Assembly (NCBI GenBank): GCA_009919445.1
Contig: RGBY01000069.1
Location: 1 to 10,578, forward strand
Reading direction: 5' to 3'
Length of the DNA: 10,578 nt
Source of the DNA: Planctomycetia bacterium
Lineage (GTDB): Bacteria; Planctomycetota; Planctomycetia; Pirellulales; UBA1268
The notes under the pieces were generated by a model. It searched no databases and had not been told where the DNA came from. It saw nothing but the letters and a program-made list of their open reading frames with translations. The position numbers and the translations under genes are program-made. The first letter of the stretch is position 1, and the number at the start of each line of letters is the position of its first letter. Below are positions 1 through 6,210 of the stretch, piece by piece.

Positions 1-384
1 CAGCCGACAACGCCGGCGGCCTTCAACAGCTTCCGGCCCCTCGGTGGCTCGACGGCTGGTGCGTCGGTGGCCAGGCTGCCGTCAAGCACGGCTGGCGCTG
101 CCGACAAACTGCTAGTCTCAGCCGGCCCGCGCGGTGGTTCACTGGTCGAGACCTTCTCCGGTACCGGTTCCAGCCGCGAAGCCTTCTTCCAGGCCTACGG
201 CACCGACCGGGCTCAGGTCTTCTCGGCCGCCATCGATGAGACGGCAATCTTCAACGTGCAGGGACTGCTCGGCACGGTCGATGGGGTGCAAAAGAGCCTG
301 TCGCCATCAGGAGCCGGCTCAGCCACGCTGCCGCAGTCAACCGTCAGCTACCCACCCCTCCGGGTGGCGATTCTGCGGAACTAG
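1..384 (+). CDS. 3' end of an unrecognised protein (5' partial)
   Basis: An open frame runs from the first base of the window to a TAG at 382-384, giving the last 127 residues of a protein whose start lies to the left. The visible part is rich in Ser, Ala, Gly, Pro and Thr. It opens with a low-complexity stretch (PTTPAAFNSF, then Gly/Ser/Thr-rich), followed by a more ordered segment with SLVETFSGTGSSREAFFQAYG and QVFSAAIDETAIFNVQG, and ends SYPPLRVAILRN. I recognise no domain, membrane helix or catalytic motif. The composition would fit the C-terminal tail of a surface or secreted protein, but that is a guess. It converges on the minus-strand gene ending at 546, with a hairpin-rich spacer between. 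Coding status is supported by the uninterrupted frame and its higher plausibility than the overlapping frame starting at 134. Confidence 0.6.
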   Translation, partial: QPTTPAAFNSFRPLGGSTAGASVARLPSSTAGAADKLLVSAGPRGGSLVETFSGTGSSREAFFQAYGTDRAQVFSAAIDETAIFNVQGLLGTVDGVQKSLSPSGAGSATLPQSTVSYPPLRVAILRN

Positions 385-390
385 TTTTAC

Positions 391-421
391 GTGGACAAAG
401 CCCTCCATGGCCTTTGTCCAC
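391..421. terminator. Perfect 10-bp hairpin after the first gene
   Basis: GTGGACAAAG (391-400) and CTTTGTCCAC (412-421) form a perfect 10-bp inverted repeat with an 11-nt loop, starting 6 bases after the TAG of the left-hand gene. No T-run follows, so it is not a textbook intrinsic terminator. It is the first of three adjacent hairpins between two convergent genes, which suits a bidirectional transcript end or a processing or repeat element. Confidence 0.5.
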
Positions 422-425
422 TTGG

Positions 426-461
426 GCGAGTTGGAAAAAGCCAAGGTTTTTCCCAACTCGC
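426..461. terminator. Long hairpin with A/T inner stem between convergent genes
   Basis: GCGAGTTGG (426-434) pairs with CCAACTCGC (453-461). The stem continues inward as AAAAA (435-439) against TTTTT (447-451), with one bulged C at 452 and a 7-nt loop. About 14 base pairs form in total. The A-run before and T-run after the loop occur on both strands, so this is the best candidate for a bidirectional terminator serving the genes that end at 384 (plus strand) and 546 (minus strand). Confidence 0.5.
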
Positions 462-463
462 TG

Positions 464-482
464 CCGCCGCTTCCTGCGGCGG
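464..482. repeat. GC-only hairpin, third of the cluster
   Basis: CCGCCGC (464-470) and GCGGCGG (476-482) form a 7-bp GC stem with a TTCCT loop. It follows the previous hairpin by two bases. An 8-bp stem, GCCGCTGA (524-531) with TCAGCGGC (546-553), overlaps the stop codon of the minus-strand gene. The 11-mer TGGACAAAGCC also occurs twice, at 392-402 and 512-522, so the spacer is built from repeated pieces. Confidence 0.4.
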
Positions 483-545
483 TTGATGACGCGATGCCAA
501 CCGGTCGTGCCTGGACAAAGCCTGCCGCTGACACGAGGCTGCTGC

Positions 546-1670
546 TCAGCGGCAGCGGCTTAGAGCCAACAACGCATAACTGGTGACCAGATTGGCGTCA
601 CCCTCAAACCACCGTGGGTTCTCGTTGACCCACGATCCATCGGGCTGCTGCCGGGCAATGATTGCCGCCGCCAGTTCTTCCCGCCAGCGATGTTCAGTGC
701 CCGTCGCATCACGAAAGGTCTCGCTGCCCAATGCATCGAGCGCCTTGGATGCTGTGTGCAGGTAGTAAAACAGCCCCGCATCGGCCATGCCCGGGTTTTC
801 AGCAAAGCCGTAATGCCGCCGCAGCCATTCCGTCGCAGCCACCACCCGCGGATCATCCGGAGCAACCCCGGCATAGATCATGCTCTTGAGTCCGGCATAC
901 GTCATTGAACCATAACTTCGCAGGCCGCCTGCCGGTGTCGTGCCGGCCTGGCTCTCTCCGCCGTTGGCCGGCGTGTAATAGAAGCCACCGTCAGGATTTT
1001 TCGTTGCGAAAGGAAGTGTGTTATGAGGCCCCTCCAGGTTTTGGGTCCGTGAGACAAAAACCAATGCCCGCTGAATCGCCGGATCATCTTCTCCGGCACC
1101 GGCCGTTCGCAGTGCCTCCACCAAGAACGCTGTATTCGAAAGATCAGGCCGCTGATGGCTGCCATACCCGGCGCCGCCATAGTTGGGGCTAGCACGCCCC
1201 TCCTCGCCACCATCCCACTGGATCCCCGTGATGTATTGCTGCGCTGCCGTAATCGTCTCCGCATGCCGACCATCAGTGTTGCAGGCGACCAAAGCCATTA
1301 AGGCAATGGCCGTCTCGTAGTTGGCCACGCCTGACTCTGGGCGATGGATGCCACCGTCCGGCTGTCGGAAGGACAGCAGATAGCCGACTGCCCTGCTGAC
1401 CGCCTCATGGTCGGCAGATATGCCTGACTCAACCAGCGCCGTCACCGCCAGCGCCGTGACGGCCGGACCCGCCTGGGGTGAAAAACTTCCGTCTGGCTCC
1501 TGTCCCTGCTCGATCAGAAATGCTGTGGCACGAGTGATCGCCGCATCACGAAGAGTCGGTGCGGCTGCCCGTCCCGAAGGTGGCCAGGCACAGCCCACCA
1601 TCACAACCAATACCAGCCACGTTATTCGAGACCAACTGCACCAACTACTCTGGCCACAAGAGCGACTCAT
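546..1670 (-). CDS. Exported prenyltransferase/squalene-oxidase-repeat protein
   Basis: 374 residues from the ATG at 1668-1670. This start is fixed by a strong GGAGG (complement of 1677-1681) six bases upstream; an in-frame TTG at 1700 has no such support. Residues 15-27 are a hydrophobic segment (ITWLVLVVMVGC) typical of an export signal. Cleavage could follow GRAAA near residue 37, or Cys27 could be a weak lipobox (MVGC). The mature part is a chain of alpha/alpha-barrel repeats of the prenyltransferase/squalene-cyclase clan: AVGYLLSFRQPDGGI (94-108), YITGIQWDGG (146-155), FVSRTQNLEG (205-214), NPDGGFYY (225-232) and RQQPDGSWVNE (340-350). The last is a QW-like motif. There is no DxDD acid motif of the cyclases and no evident zinc ligand set of protein prenyltransferases, so terpene cyclase activity is unlikely. 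Such exported repeat proteins are common in planctomycetes and their role is not known. It stands alone, with 164 bp to the next gene upstream. Confidence 0.85.
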   Translation of the reverse strand: MSRSCGQSSWCSWSRITWLVLVVMVGCAWPPSGRAAAPTLRDAAITRATAFLIEQGQEPDGSFSPQAGPAVTALAVTALVESGISADHEAVSRAVGYLLSFRQPDGGIHRPESGVANYETAIALMALVACNTDGRHAETITAAQQYITGIQWDGGEEGRASPNYGGAGYGSHQRPDLSNTAFLVEALRTAGAGEDDPAIQRALVFVSRTQNLEGPHNTLPFATKNPDGGFYYTPANGGESQAGTTPAGGLRSYGSMTYAGLKSMIYAGVAPDDPRVVAATEWLRRHYGFAENPGMADAGLFYYLHTASKALDALGSETFRDATGTEHRWREELAAAIIARQQPDGSWVNENPRWFEGDANLVTSYALLALSRCR

Positions 1671-1783
1671 ACTAGACCTCCAGAAGAGTGCGTTGACCAA
1701 CCAAGTCCCGCAGGCAGGAGGGAGCGACGGGCTTGATCACGCCGGCAAGAAGTTTTGCAGGCTGAGGGTCAGAGTCAACTGAA

Positions 1784-1811
1784 AAAGCCTACCGACCGCA
1801 ACGCAGGCTTT
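1784..1811 (-). terminator. Candidate intrinsic terminator of the 205-residue unknown gene
   Basis: On the minus strand AAAGCCT (complement of 1805-1811) and AGGCTTT (complement of 1784-1790) form a 7-bp stem around a 14-nt loop, continuing into TTTTTC. It begins 24 bases after the stop codon of the gene at 1835-2452. The large loop and the partial use of the T-run in the stem make it weaker than a standard rho-independent terminator. Confidence 0.5.
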
Positions 1812-1834
1812 CCCGCAGTCACAACTGCTTCCAC

Positions 1835-2452
1835 TCAGACCGGTGCCGAGGGCAGGGCCCGAGGGTAGGGAGGCACTTCCCGTGGTGGCAAATCGACACC
1901 AAAGTCTGCCTCCCACTCGGCTCGCTCAGCATCATCGGCGTAATAGGTCAGCCAGATCAGCGAGTCGAGGACGGGTTCGGGGTACCACTGTCCCACAACA
2001 AACTCTGGTAGTTCACCAATCGCACTGCAGTCCCAGTGAAAATAATTGTCGGGTAAATCGACCCGCTTGATTGGGGTCGGCAAGATCTCTCGCCTAATGA
2101 GGTTGTAGAGTTCGCGGTCAGTCAGGTGATCGGTGAAATCGAGCACGATCCGCTCGGCATAGAGCCGATCGATCACATCCCAGAGCCGCTCCCGCAGTTG
2201 GCTTTCCGTGAGTCCTACCGCAGGTGAGAGCACCAGTGGCGGGCTGAACCAATGGGCCACCGGCGTCAGCGGGGCGTGCTCCCAGGCCAGCATCGATTCA
2301 AGGTAGCGGTTTTCGACCTCTGTCGGCATGCCAGCAAAATCGATGTCGCCATGTGTGTCATCATCGAGATAGGGCTCAATGGCATCTCGCAATTCGGCAT
2401 TCCGCAACAGGCAGTCGACCTCGGCGGGGCTGGGTGCGTCAGCAAAAGACAT
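1835..2452 (-). CDS. Conserved protein of unknown function (205 aa), planctomycete type
   Basis: 205 residues from the ATG at 2450-2452, with GAAGG (complement of 2460-2464) seven bases upstream. The frame stays open to 2602, but the added 50 residues look non-coding and the ribosome site favours the inner start. The protein is soluble and acidic, with no signal peptide or membrane helix. It opens MSFADAPSPAEVDCLLRNAE, then has an acidic DDDTHGDIDF stretch, NRYLESMLAWE, and a central helical part with RERLWDVIDRLYAERIVLDF, TDHLTDRELYNLI and HWDC. It ends in a Pro-rich tail (PPREVPPYPRALPSAPV). I associate this architecture with an uncharacterised protein found across planctomycetes, from memory and unverified. 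No enzyme signature is visible. It is probably transcribed alone, with a candidate terminator downstream and a palindrome upstream. Confidence 0.8.
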   Translation of the reverse strand: MSFADAPSPAEVDCLLRNAELRDAIEPYLDDDTHGDIDFAGMPTEVENRYLESMLAWEHAPLTPVAHWFSPPLVLSPAVGLTESQLRERLWDVIDRLYAERIVLDFTDHLTDRELYNLIRREILPTPIKRVDLPDNYFHWDCSAIGELPEFVVGQWYPEPVLDSLIWLTYYADDAERAEWEADFGVDLPPREVPPYPRALPSAPV

Positions 2453-2475
2453 GGATAAACCTTCGACGGGAAATG

Positions 2476-2489
2476 GCTCAGGCCTGAGC
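2476..2489. promoter_or_regulatory. 14-bp perfect palindrome upstream of the unknown gene
   Basis: GCTCAGGCCTGAGC is a perfect 14-bp palindrome centred about 30 bp upstream of the start codon at 2452. Adjoining it, GCATCG (2488-2493) and CGATGC (2499-2504) form a second short inverted repeat. The position in the leader of the 1835-2452 gene suits an operator for a dimeric repressor or an RNA fold near the ribosome site. No -35/-10 pair is recognisable, so the role is inferred. The rest of 2453-2740 holds nothing else I can name apart from a T7 run at 2568-2574. Confidence 0.35.
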
Positions 2490-2740
2490 ATCGCCAGACG
2501 ATGCCAAGGCAGAACTCTCACCGTCGACAGTACCAACGGGGATTGCTGACGCAACGAATCGGAAGGCTTTTTTTCTCGGAAAACAGCCGGTCGCTCCGGC
2601 ACGACCGCTACGACGCGACAAGTCTTCGCTGGCCGTCCGTTTCCCCGCTCTTACCCGACGTTCCCAGCCAGCGGAATCTGTGCCTCAGCGGGGGCTAAAC
2701 CGTCCACCCGACAGTCAAACGAGGCAGAAAACCGGCATTT

Positions 2741-3202
2741 TCAGCTTGAACGTTCGGTGCAGGCGGCTGCCTCGAGTTCGGTAATCTTGTGGAGACGACG
2801 CTCATGCCGACCACCTTCAAAACCGGTATTCAGCCAGATTTCGGTCATCTTTTCCTGCTGCTCGGCGCCGACCATTTCGGCAGCCAGGCAGAGCACATTC
2901 AGGTCGTTATGCCGCCGGCTCATTTCGGCTGCAACCTCATCATGGCAGGTGGCCGCCCGTACGCCGGGAACCTTGTTGGCCGCAATCGCCATGCCCACGC
3001 CGGTGCAGCACAGCAGGATGCCTCGGTCAGCCTTGCCATCAGCCACCCGCCGAGCAACGTCAGCAGCCACATCGGGATAGTCAACCGCCGACTCATCATG
3101 GCTACCGCAGTCGGTGATTTCGTGTCCCTGCCGCTCCAGAAAACCGATTAAACGACGGCGGGCAGCAACGCCGCGATGGTCGCTTCCAATCGCAATTTTC
3201 AT
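2741..3202 (-). CDS. rpiB: Ribose-5-phosphate isomerase B (RpiB/LacAB family)
   Basis: 153 residues, the usual length for the family. It starts at the ATG 3200-3202 with GGAG (complement of 3210-3213) seven bases upstream. RpiB interconverts ribulose 5-phosphate and ribose 5-phosphate in the non-oxidative pentose phosphate pathway, in the cytoplasm. Visible signatures are the N-terminal KIAIGSDHRG (2-11, with the Asp-His pair of the substrate site), DYPDVA (41-46), the catalytic-cysteine loop GILLCCTGVGMAIAANK (61-77), and SRRHNDLNVLCL. The nucleophile aligns with Cys65; the next residue, normally Gly (CGTG), is Cys66 here. The C-terminal EGGRHERRL segment is also typical. It lies 181 bp downstream of the YrdC-like/phosphatase fusion on the same strand, matching the Bacillus ywlC-ywlE-ywlF order. 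Co-transcription is plausible, but a structured spacer separates them. Confidence 0.95.
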   Translation of the reverse strand: MKIAIGSDHRGVAARRRLIGFLERQGHEITDCGSHDESAVDYPDVAADVARRVADGKADRGILLCCTGVGMAIAANKVPGVRAATCHDEVAAEMSRRHNDLNVLCLAAEMVGAEQQEKMTEIWLNTGFEGGRHERRLHKITELEAAACTERSS

Positions 3203-3302
3203 CGATTCACTCCGGGCAACGCCGGGGCCTCATAAGTCGTTGTGCAGCTGATTCTCAAGGCAACCCAGAGCCTCGATGGCACCAGGTGCATCCTGGCAAG
3301 CA

Positions 3303-3350
3303 GGACCGGCAGTTCCTGCGGGGGTGCACGCCCCCAGGCAGGTACGGTCC
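3303..3350. other. Extended imperfect hairpin between the fusion gene and rpiB
   Basis: Three nested pairings stack in the 181-bp spacer: GGACCG (3303-3308) with CGGTCC (3345-3350), CCTGC (3315-3319) with GCAGG (3338-3342), and GGGGG (3320-3324) with CCCCC (3331-3335) around a 6-nt loop. A 2-nt bulge and an asymmetric internal loop separate the stems. No T-run follows on the minus strand, so it is better read as an intercistronic RNA structure than as a strict terminator. It could set the relative level of rpiB. Confidence 0.4.
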
Positions 3351-3383
3351 GAACGGTGGCCGGACGCGAGACGCCGGCAGCCG

Positions 3384-4520
3384 CTACCCTGCTGCGAGCC
3401 CCAGTGTATCGATTCGTGACTCCAAATGCTCACGAATTTGGGCGGCACACCGCCGGTAGGTTTCCTGGGAACCACCGATCGGATCAATGACATCACGACG
3501 GCCGGGCGAAAGCATCCAAACCCGATCAGCCAGGTCGGGAAACTGGGCCAAAATTGCCGCCCGGTGAGCGGCGGTCATGGTCCAGATCACATCGGCCTGA
3601 CGGGCCAGTCGTTCCGTCAGGGGCTGGCTGGCATGCCCGGACAAGTCGATGCCCTGTTCACCCACCACCGCAATGGCTGAGTCACTGGCGGGGCTCCCGC
3701 CCCAGGCAGAAAGACCGGCGCTGGCCACCATGACGCCGTTGGCCTCAAGTTCTGCCGGCCCGCACCCCAGCCGCCGCGCAACCAAGTCTCGAAAGATCGC
3801 CTCAGCCATAGGACTGCGGCAGGTGTTCCCCGTGCAGACAAAGAGCACCAACAGCCGTGCCATTCGCTGGAGGGTGGCTGCATCCAGTTCACCCTGCCGC
3901 CGCATCGTGAACCGTCCAGCAGCGATCTCGATCGTTGAGACCGGGCCCCCATGTGGCAGTGGACCGGCATCGACGACCAAGGGCGGTTGTCCGCTTGAGG
4001 CACAACACTTGAGCAGTTCTGGAACTGTTATCGGTGGTGCTGCCTGGTTACCCGGCTCAGCCAAAACAACCGGACCGGCAAACAGCCGCATGCAGTCGGT
4101 GAGCACCGTGTGGTTGGGGGCACGCAGCCTGATCTGATCGGCTGCGAGCAGCCGGGGCTGCACGGCACTGGGAAGCTGACGCACCAGACCCTCAGGATGA
4201 TCACCGCGAATCAACATGGCCAGCGGACCAGGCCAGCACCGCCGGGCCAGCCGCCGGGCCAGTGGCTCAAGCCCCGGTGCCCAGTCAGCCGCCTCATCGC
4301 CACTCTTCACGGCCACTGTTAACAAGGGCTCACCGTCAATCACGGCCGCCACCGCACTGGCCTGCTCGACTGCCGACAGGTCATGGGCTGCTGCTACGAG
4401 ACAATAGTTTGACTCAGTTGGCAGGCCAACAAGTTGGCCTTCCGCCAACGCCTGTACGGCCCGATGGACAATATCCCGGCCGTCATCAGCCTGCGTGAAA
4501 TCAAGAATGGTCGGTGTCAT
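3384..4520 (-). CDS. YrdC/Sua5-like domain fused to YwlE-type low-molecular-weight phosphatase
   Basis: 378 residues from the ATG at 4518-4520; an in-frame TTG at 4562 would add 14 Pro/Ala-rich residues and is less likely. Neither start has a clear ribosome site. Residues about 8-215 resemble the YrdC/Sua5 fold (threonylcarbamoyl-AMP synthesis for tRNA t6A): VGLPTESNYC (31-40), PLARRLARRCWPGPLAMLI (86-104) and a VVDAGPLPHGGPVSTIEI segment. The usual KGRP motif is absent, and the SAN-SG motif is replaced by AEPGNQ (154-159). Residues about 222-376 are a low-molecular-weight phosphatase: the loop CTGNTCRS (229-236) has nucleophile Cys229 and Arg235, and the general-acid Asp is in DPIGGS (346-351). 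Thr233 matches the threonine that marks YwlE protein-arginine phosphatases instead of the Ile/Leu of tyrosine phosphatases. Such fusions occur in planctomycetes. The phosphatase call is firm; Sua5 activity is doubtful. Confidence 0.88.
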   Translation of the reverse strand: MTPTILDFTQADDGRDIVHRAVQALAEGQLVGLPTESNYCLVAAAHDLSAVEQASAVAAVIDGEPLLTVAVKSGDEAADWAPGLEPLARRLARRCWPGPLAMLIRGDHPEGLVRQLPSAVQPRLLAADQIRLRAPNHTVLTDCMRLFAGPVVLAEPGNQAAPPITVPELLKCCASSGQPPLVVDAGPLPHGGPVSTIEIAAGRFTMRRQGELDAATLQRMARLLVLFVCTGNTCRSPMAEAIFRDLVARRLGCGPAELEANGVMVASAGLSAWGGSPASDSAIAVVGEQGIDLSGHASQPLTERLARQADVIWTMTAAHRAAILAQFPDLADRVWMLSPGRRDVIDPIGGSQETYRRCAAQIREHLESRIDTLGLAAG

Positions 4521-4827
4521 GGTGTGGGCTGTTGCAGGCGGCGGGGATGCCGGGTGGATCAACTGCTCGAAGGACGTCTACGGCCGCAGCATCTCCATGA
4601 ACGCTATCGGAGGCTGCGCCGGCCAGTCAAGCATCACAGACTGGGCAAGTCTCGCGGAGCCATTTCAGCGGTCCAAAGGCAGCGGACAGGCCGTTTTGCT
4701 GCTCCGCTTGGCACATTCGCCTTGTGGGCAGCCCGACCCCTGCGGTATTTCTCCGCGACTTTCGTCGGCAGGCTCCTTCGGGCCTGACCGGGAGGCGGCC
4801 TTCGTCCCTCATTGAGTTTTTCACCAT
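4521..4827. other. Divergent intergenic region, presumed promoters not resolvable
   Basis: These 307 bp separate the fusion gene (minus) from the Omp85 gene (plus), so promoters for both should lie here. I find no convincing -35/-10 pair on either strand. A short hairpin CAGGC/GCCTG (4769-4773 with 4782-4786) sits about 40 bases before the Omp85 start codon and could be part of its leader. Open frames crossing the region are Cys/Gly/Arg-rich, lack a ribosome site and look non-coding. Confidence 0.4.
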
Positions 4828-6210
4828 ATGCCGCACAACTTCCCGCACAAGCCGCACCCGTTGGGCTCCCCTCGCCCCGCTGGCCGGTCACGCCTGCACT
4901 GGCTCATGCTGGCCAGTGGGCTGGGACTGCTGCTGCTCGGGATGAGTCCCGTTTCTGCCCAAGAGGGCAGTGTGCAATCACTGCCGCCAGTCAACACCCC
5001 GGCGGCCACTCCCCCAAGCCAGCGAATCGTTGAAGTACGGATTGAGGGCAACGACACCGTAGAGGTCTCGAAGCTGCCCCAGCTGACCACCCGGGCCGGC
5101 CAGAACTTTGACTCTCAGGTCATTGAAGAAGACGTCCGCACACTCCATCGGACCGGCAAGTTTATTGATGTCCTGCCGAAGTATGTCCGTGTCCGTCAGG
5201 GCGTCGTTGTCATCTTTGAAGTGGTCGAACGGCCCACCCTGCAGCATGTGAAGTTTGTCGGCAATCAGTGGGTGACCACCCGCACCCTCCGTAAGAAGGC
5301 CGAGATCGACGTCGGTGATTCCATCGATTCCTACGTCGTCGAAGAGGCACGCCGCCGGATTGAATCGTACTACCACGAGAAGGGCTATGAGGCGGCCCGC
5401 GTCACCACCGTTGAAGGCTCTCGGCCGGGTGACAAAGGCGCGGTCTTCCTCATCGACGAAGGCCGCAGCCGCAAGTCACTCTGGACCACGTTTGTCGGCA
5501 ACACAATTGCCAGCGACGCTCGCCTGCTGACCCAGATTACCTCGAAGCCTGGTGTCTTCTGGTTTCTCGGCGGCGATGTCGATCACGAGAAGATCGACCA
5601 TGACGTCGAAACCCTGACCGCCTACTACCGTAGCCTCGGCTTCTTCCAGGCCCGCATTGGCCGTGAGGTTCAGGTGCTCAATGGCATCGGCCGTGACTGG
5701 GCGCTGCTTACCTTTGTCATCAACGAAGGCCCTCGCTACAAGGTTCGGAATGTCTCCTTTGTGGGCAACAGTCGCTTCAAGGAAGAGTTCCTTGAGCGGG
5801 AACTGAAGCTGACCAGTGGTGAGTTCTTCAACCAGTCGCAGATGGATGCCGACCTTGGCCAGATTCGCGACATTTATGGCGGCCGTGGATTTGTCTTTGC
5901 TGACGTTCAGGCCGACCCCCGGTTCCTGGAAGAGCCGGGTGAACTCGATCTGGTCTATCGCGTCGTGGAAGGGCAGCGGTATCGGGTCGGTCAGATCAAC
6001 GTCCACATCCGGGGCGAGCACCCCCACACCCGACATAATGTCATCCTCAACCGGCTCTCCCTGCGACCGGGTGACATTCTCGACATTCGCAAACTGCGGT
6101 CAGACGAACGACGTATCTCCTCCAGTGGCCTGTTCCTCAACGATGCCGCCAAGGGCGAAGGCCCACGCATTGTCTTTAGCAAGCCGGCTCCGTCCGATGA
6201 ACTAGGGTGA
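4828..6210 (+). CDS. bamA: Omp85/BamA-type assembly factor, signal peptide and POTRA half (frameshifted from barrel half)
   Basis: 460 residues in this frame. The start is the ATG at 4828; an in-frame TGA at 4813 rules out anything earlier, and no Shine-Dalgarno sequence is present. A long basic N-terminus leads into a hydrophobic core (LHWLMLASGLGLLLLG, 23-38) and a likely signal-peptidase I site after VSA (44), so the protein is exported. Five POTRA domains follow: about 65-135 (RIVEVRIEGNDTVEVSKL), 136-213 (VKFVGNQWVTTRTLRKKAEI), 214-300 (TFVGNTIASDARLL), 301-381 (VRNVSFVGNSRFKEEFLE) and 382-452 (VGQINVHIRGEH). They would act in the periplasm, receiving unfolded outer-membrane proteins. 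The frame stops at TGA 6208-6210, but coding continues without a gap in the +1 frame into a linker and beta-barrel. The intact gene would therefore encode about 939 residues over 4828-7648. BamA is the most likely identity; a paralogous Omp85 protein is possible. Confidence 0.88.
   Translation: MPHNFPHKPHPLGSPRPAGRSRLHWLMLASGLGLLLLGMSPVSAQEGSVQSLPPVNTPAATPPSQRIVEVRIEGNDTVEVSKLPQLTTRAGQNFDSQVIEEDVRTLHRTGKFIDVLPKYVRVRQGVVVIFEVVERPTLQHVKFVGNQWVTTRTLRKKAEIDVGDSIDSYVVEEARRRIESYYHEKGYEAARVTTVEGSRPGDKGAVFLIDEGRSRKSLWTTFVGNTIASDARLLTQITSKPGVFWFLGGDVDHEKIDHDVETLTAYYRSLGFFQARIGREVQVLNGIGRDWALLTFVINEGPRYKVRNVSFVGNSRFKEEFLERELKLTSGEFFNQSQMDADLGQIRDIYGGRGFVFADVQADPRFLEEPGELDLVYRVVEGQRYRVGQINVHIRGEHPHTRHNVILNRLSLRPGDILDIRKLRSDERRISSSGLFLNDAAKGEGPRIVFSKPAPSDELG
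6202..6210 (+). other. +1 frameshift site within the Omp85 gene
   Basis: The POTRA frame reads GAA-CTA-GGG-TGA. Skipping one base gives GAA-CTA-GGT-GAG-CTG, which continues as an open, compositionally coherent frame to 7648. Upstream of the site the downstream frame has a TAG at 6203-6205, so the two halves abut almost exactly. The simplest explanation is one extra G in a GGG run. The layout, a sense codon able to slip by one base next to a UGA, also resembles +1 recoding such as that of prfB. No strong upstream Shine-Dalgarno-like stimulator is present, so recoding is less likely than mutation or sequence error. Confidence 0.75.

Noticed and set aside
65..66. Cys65-Cys66 pair in RpiB as evidence of lost activity (residue numbers; gene at 2741-3202)
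   Set aside because: The nucleophilic cysteine is retained and the adjacent Gly-to-Cys change is conservative; all other active-site motifs are present.
2453..2602. N-terminal extension of the 205-residue unknown protein to 2602
   Set aside because: The extension has low-quality sequence, crosses the palindrome, and a good GAAGG ribosome site supports the inner ATG at 2452.
4708..4726. Sigma-54-like site (TTGGCAC followed by TTGT)
   Set aside because: The -12 GC dinucleotide is absent at the required 10-bp spacing from the -24 GG.
4495..4815. Plus-strand 106-residue open frame in the divergent intergenic region
   Set aside because: GTG start without a ribosome site, overlap with the start of the fusion gene, and composition atypical of a protein.
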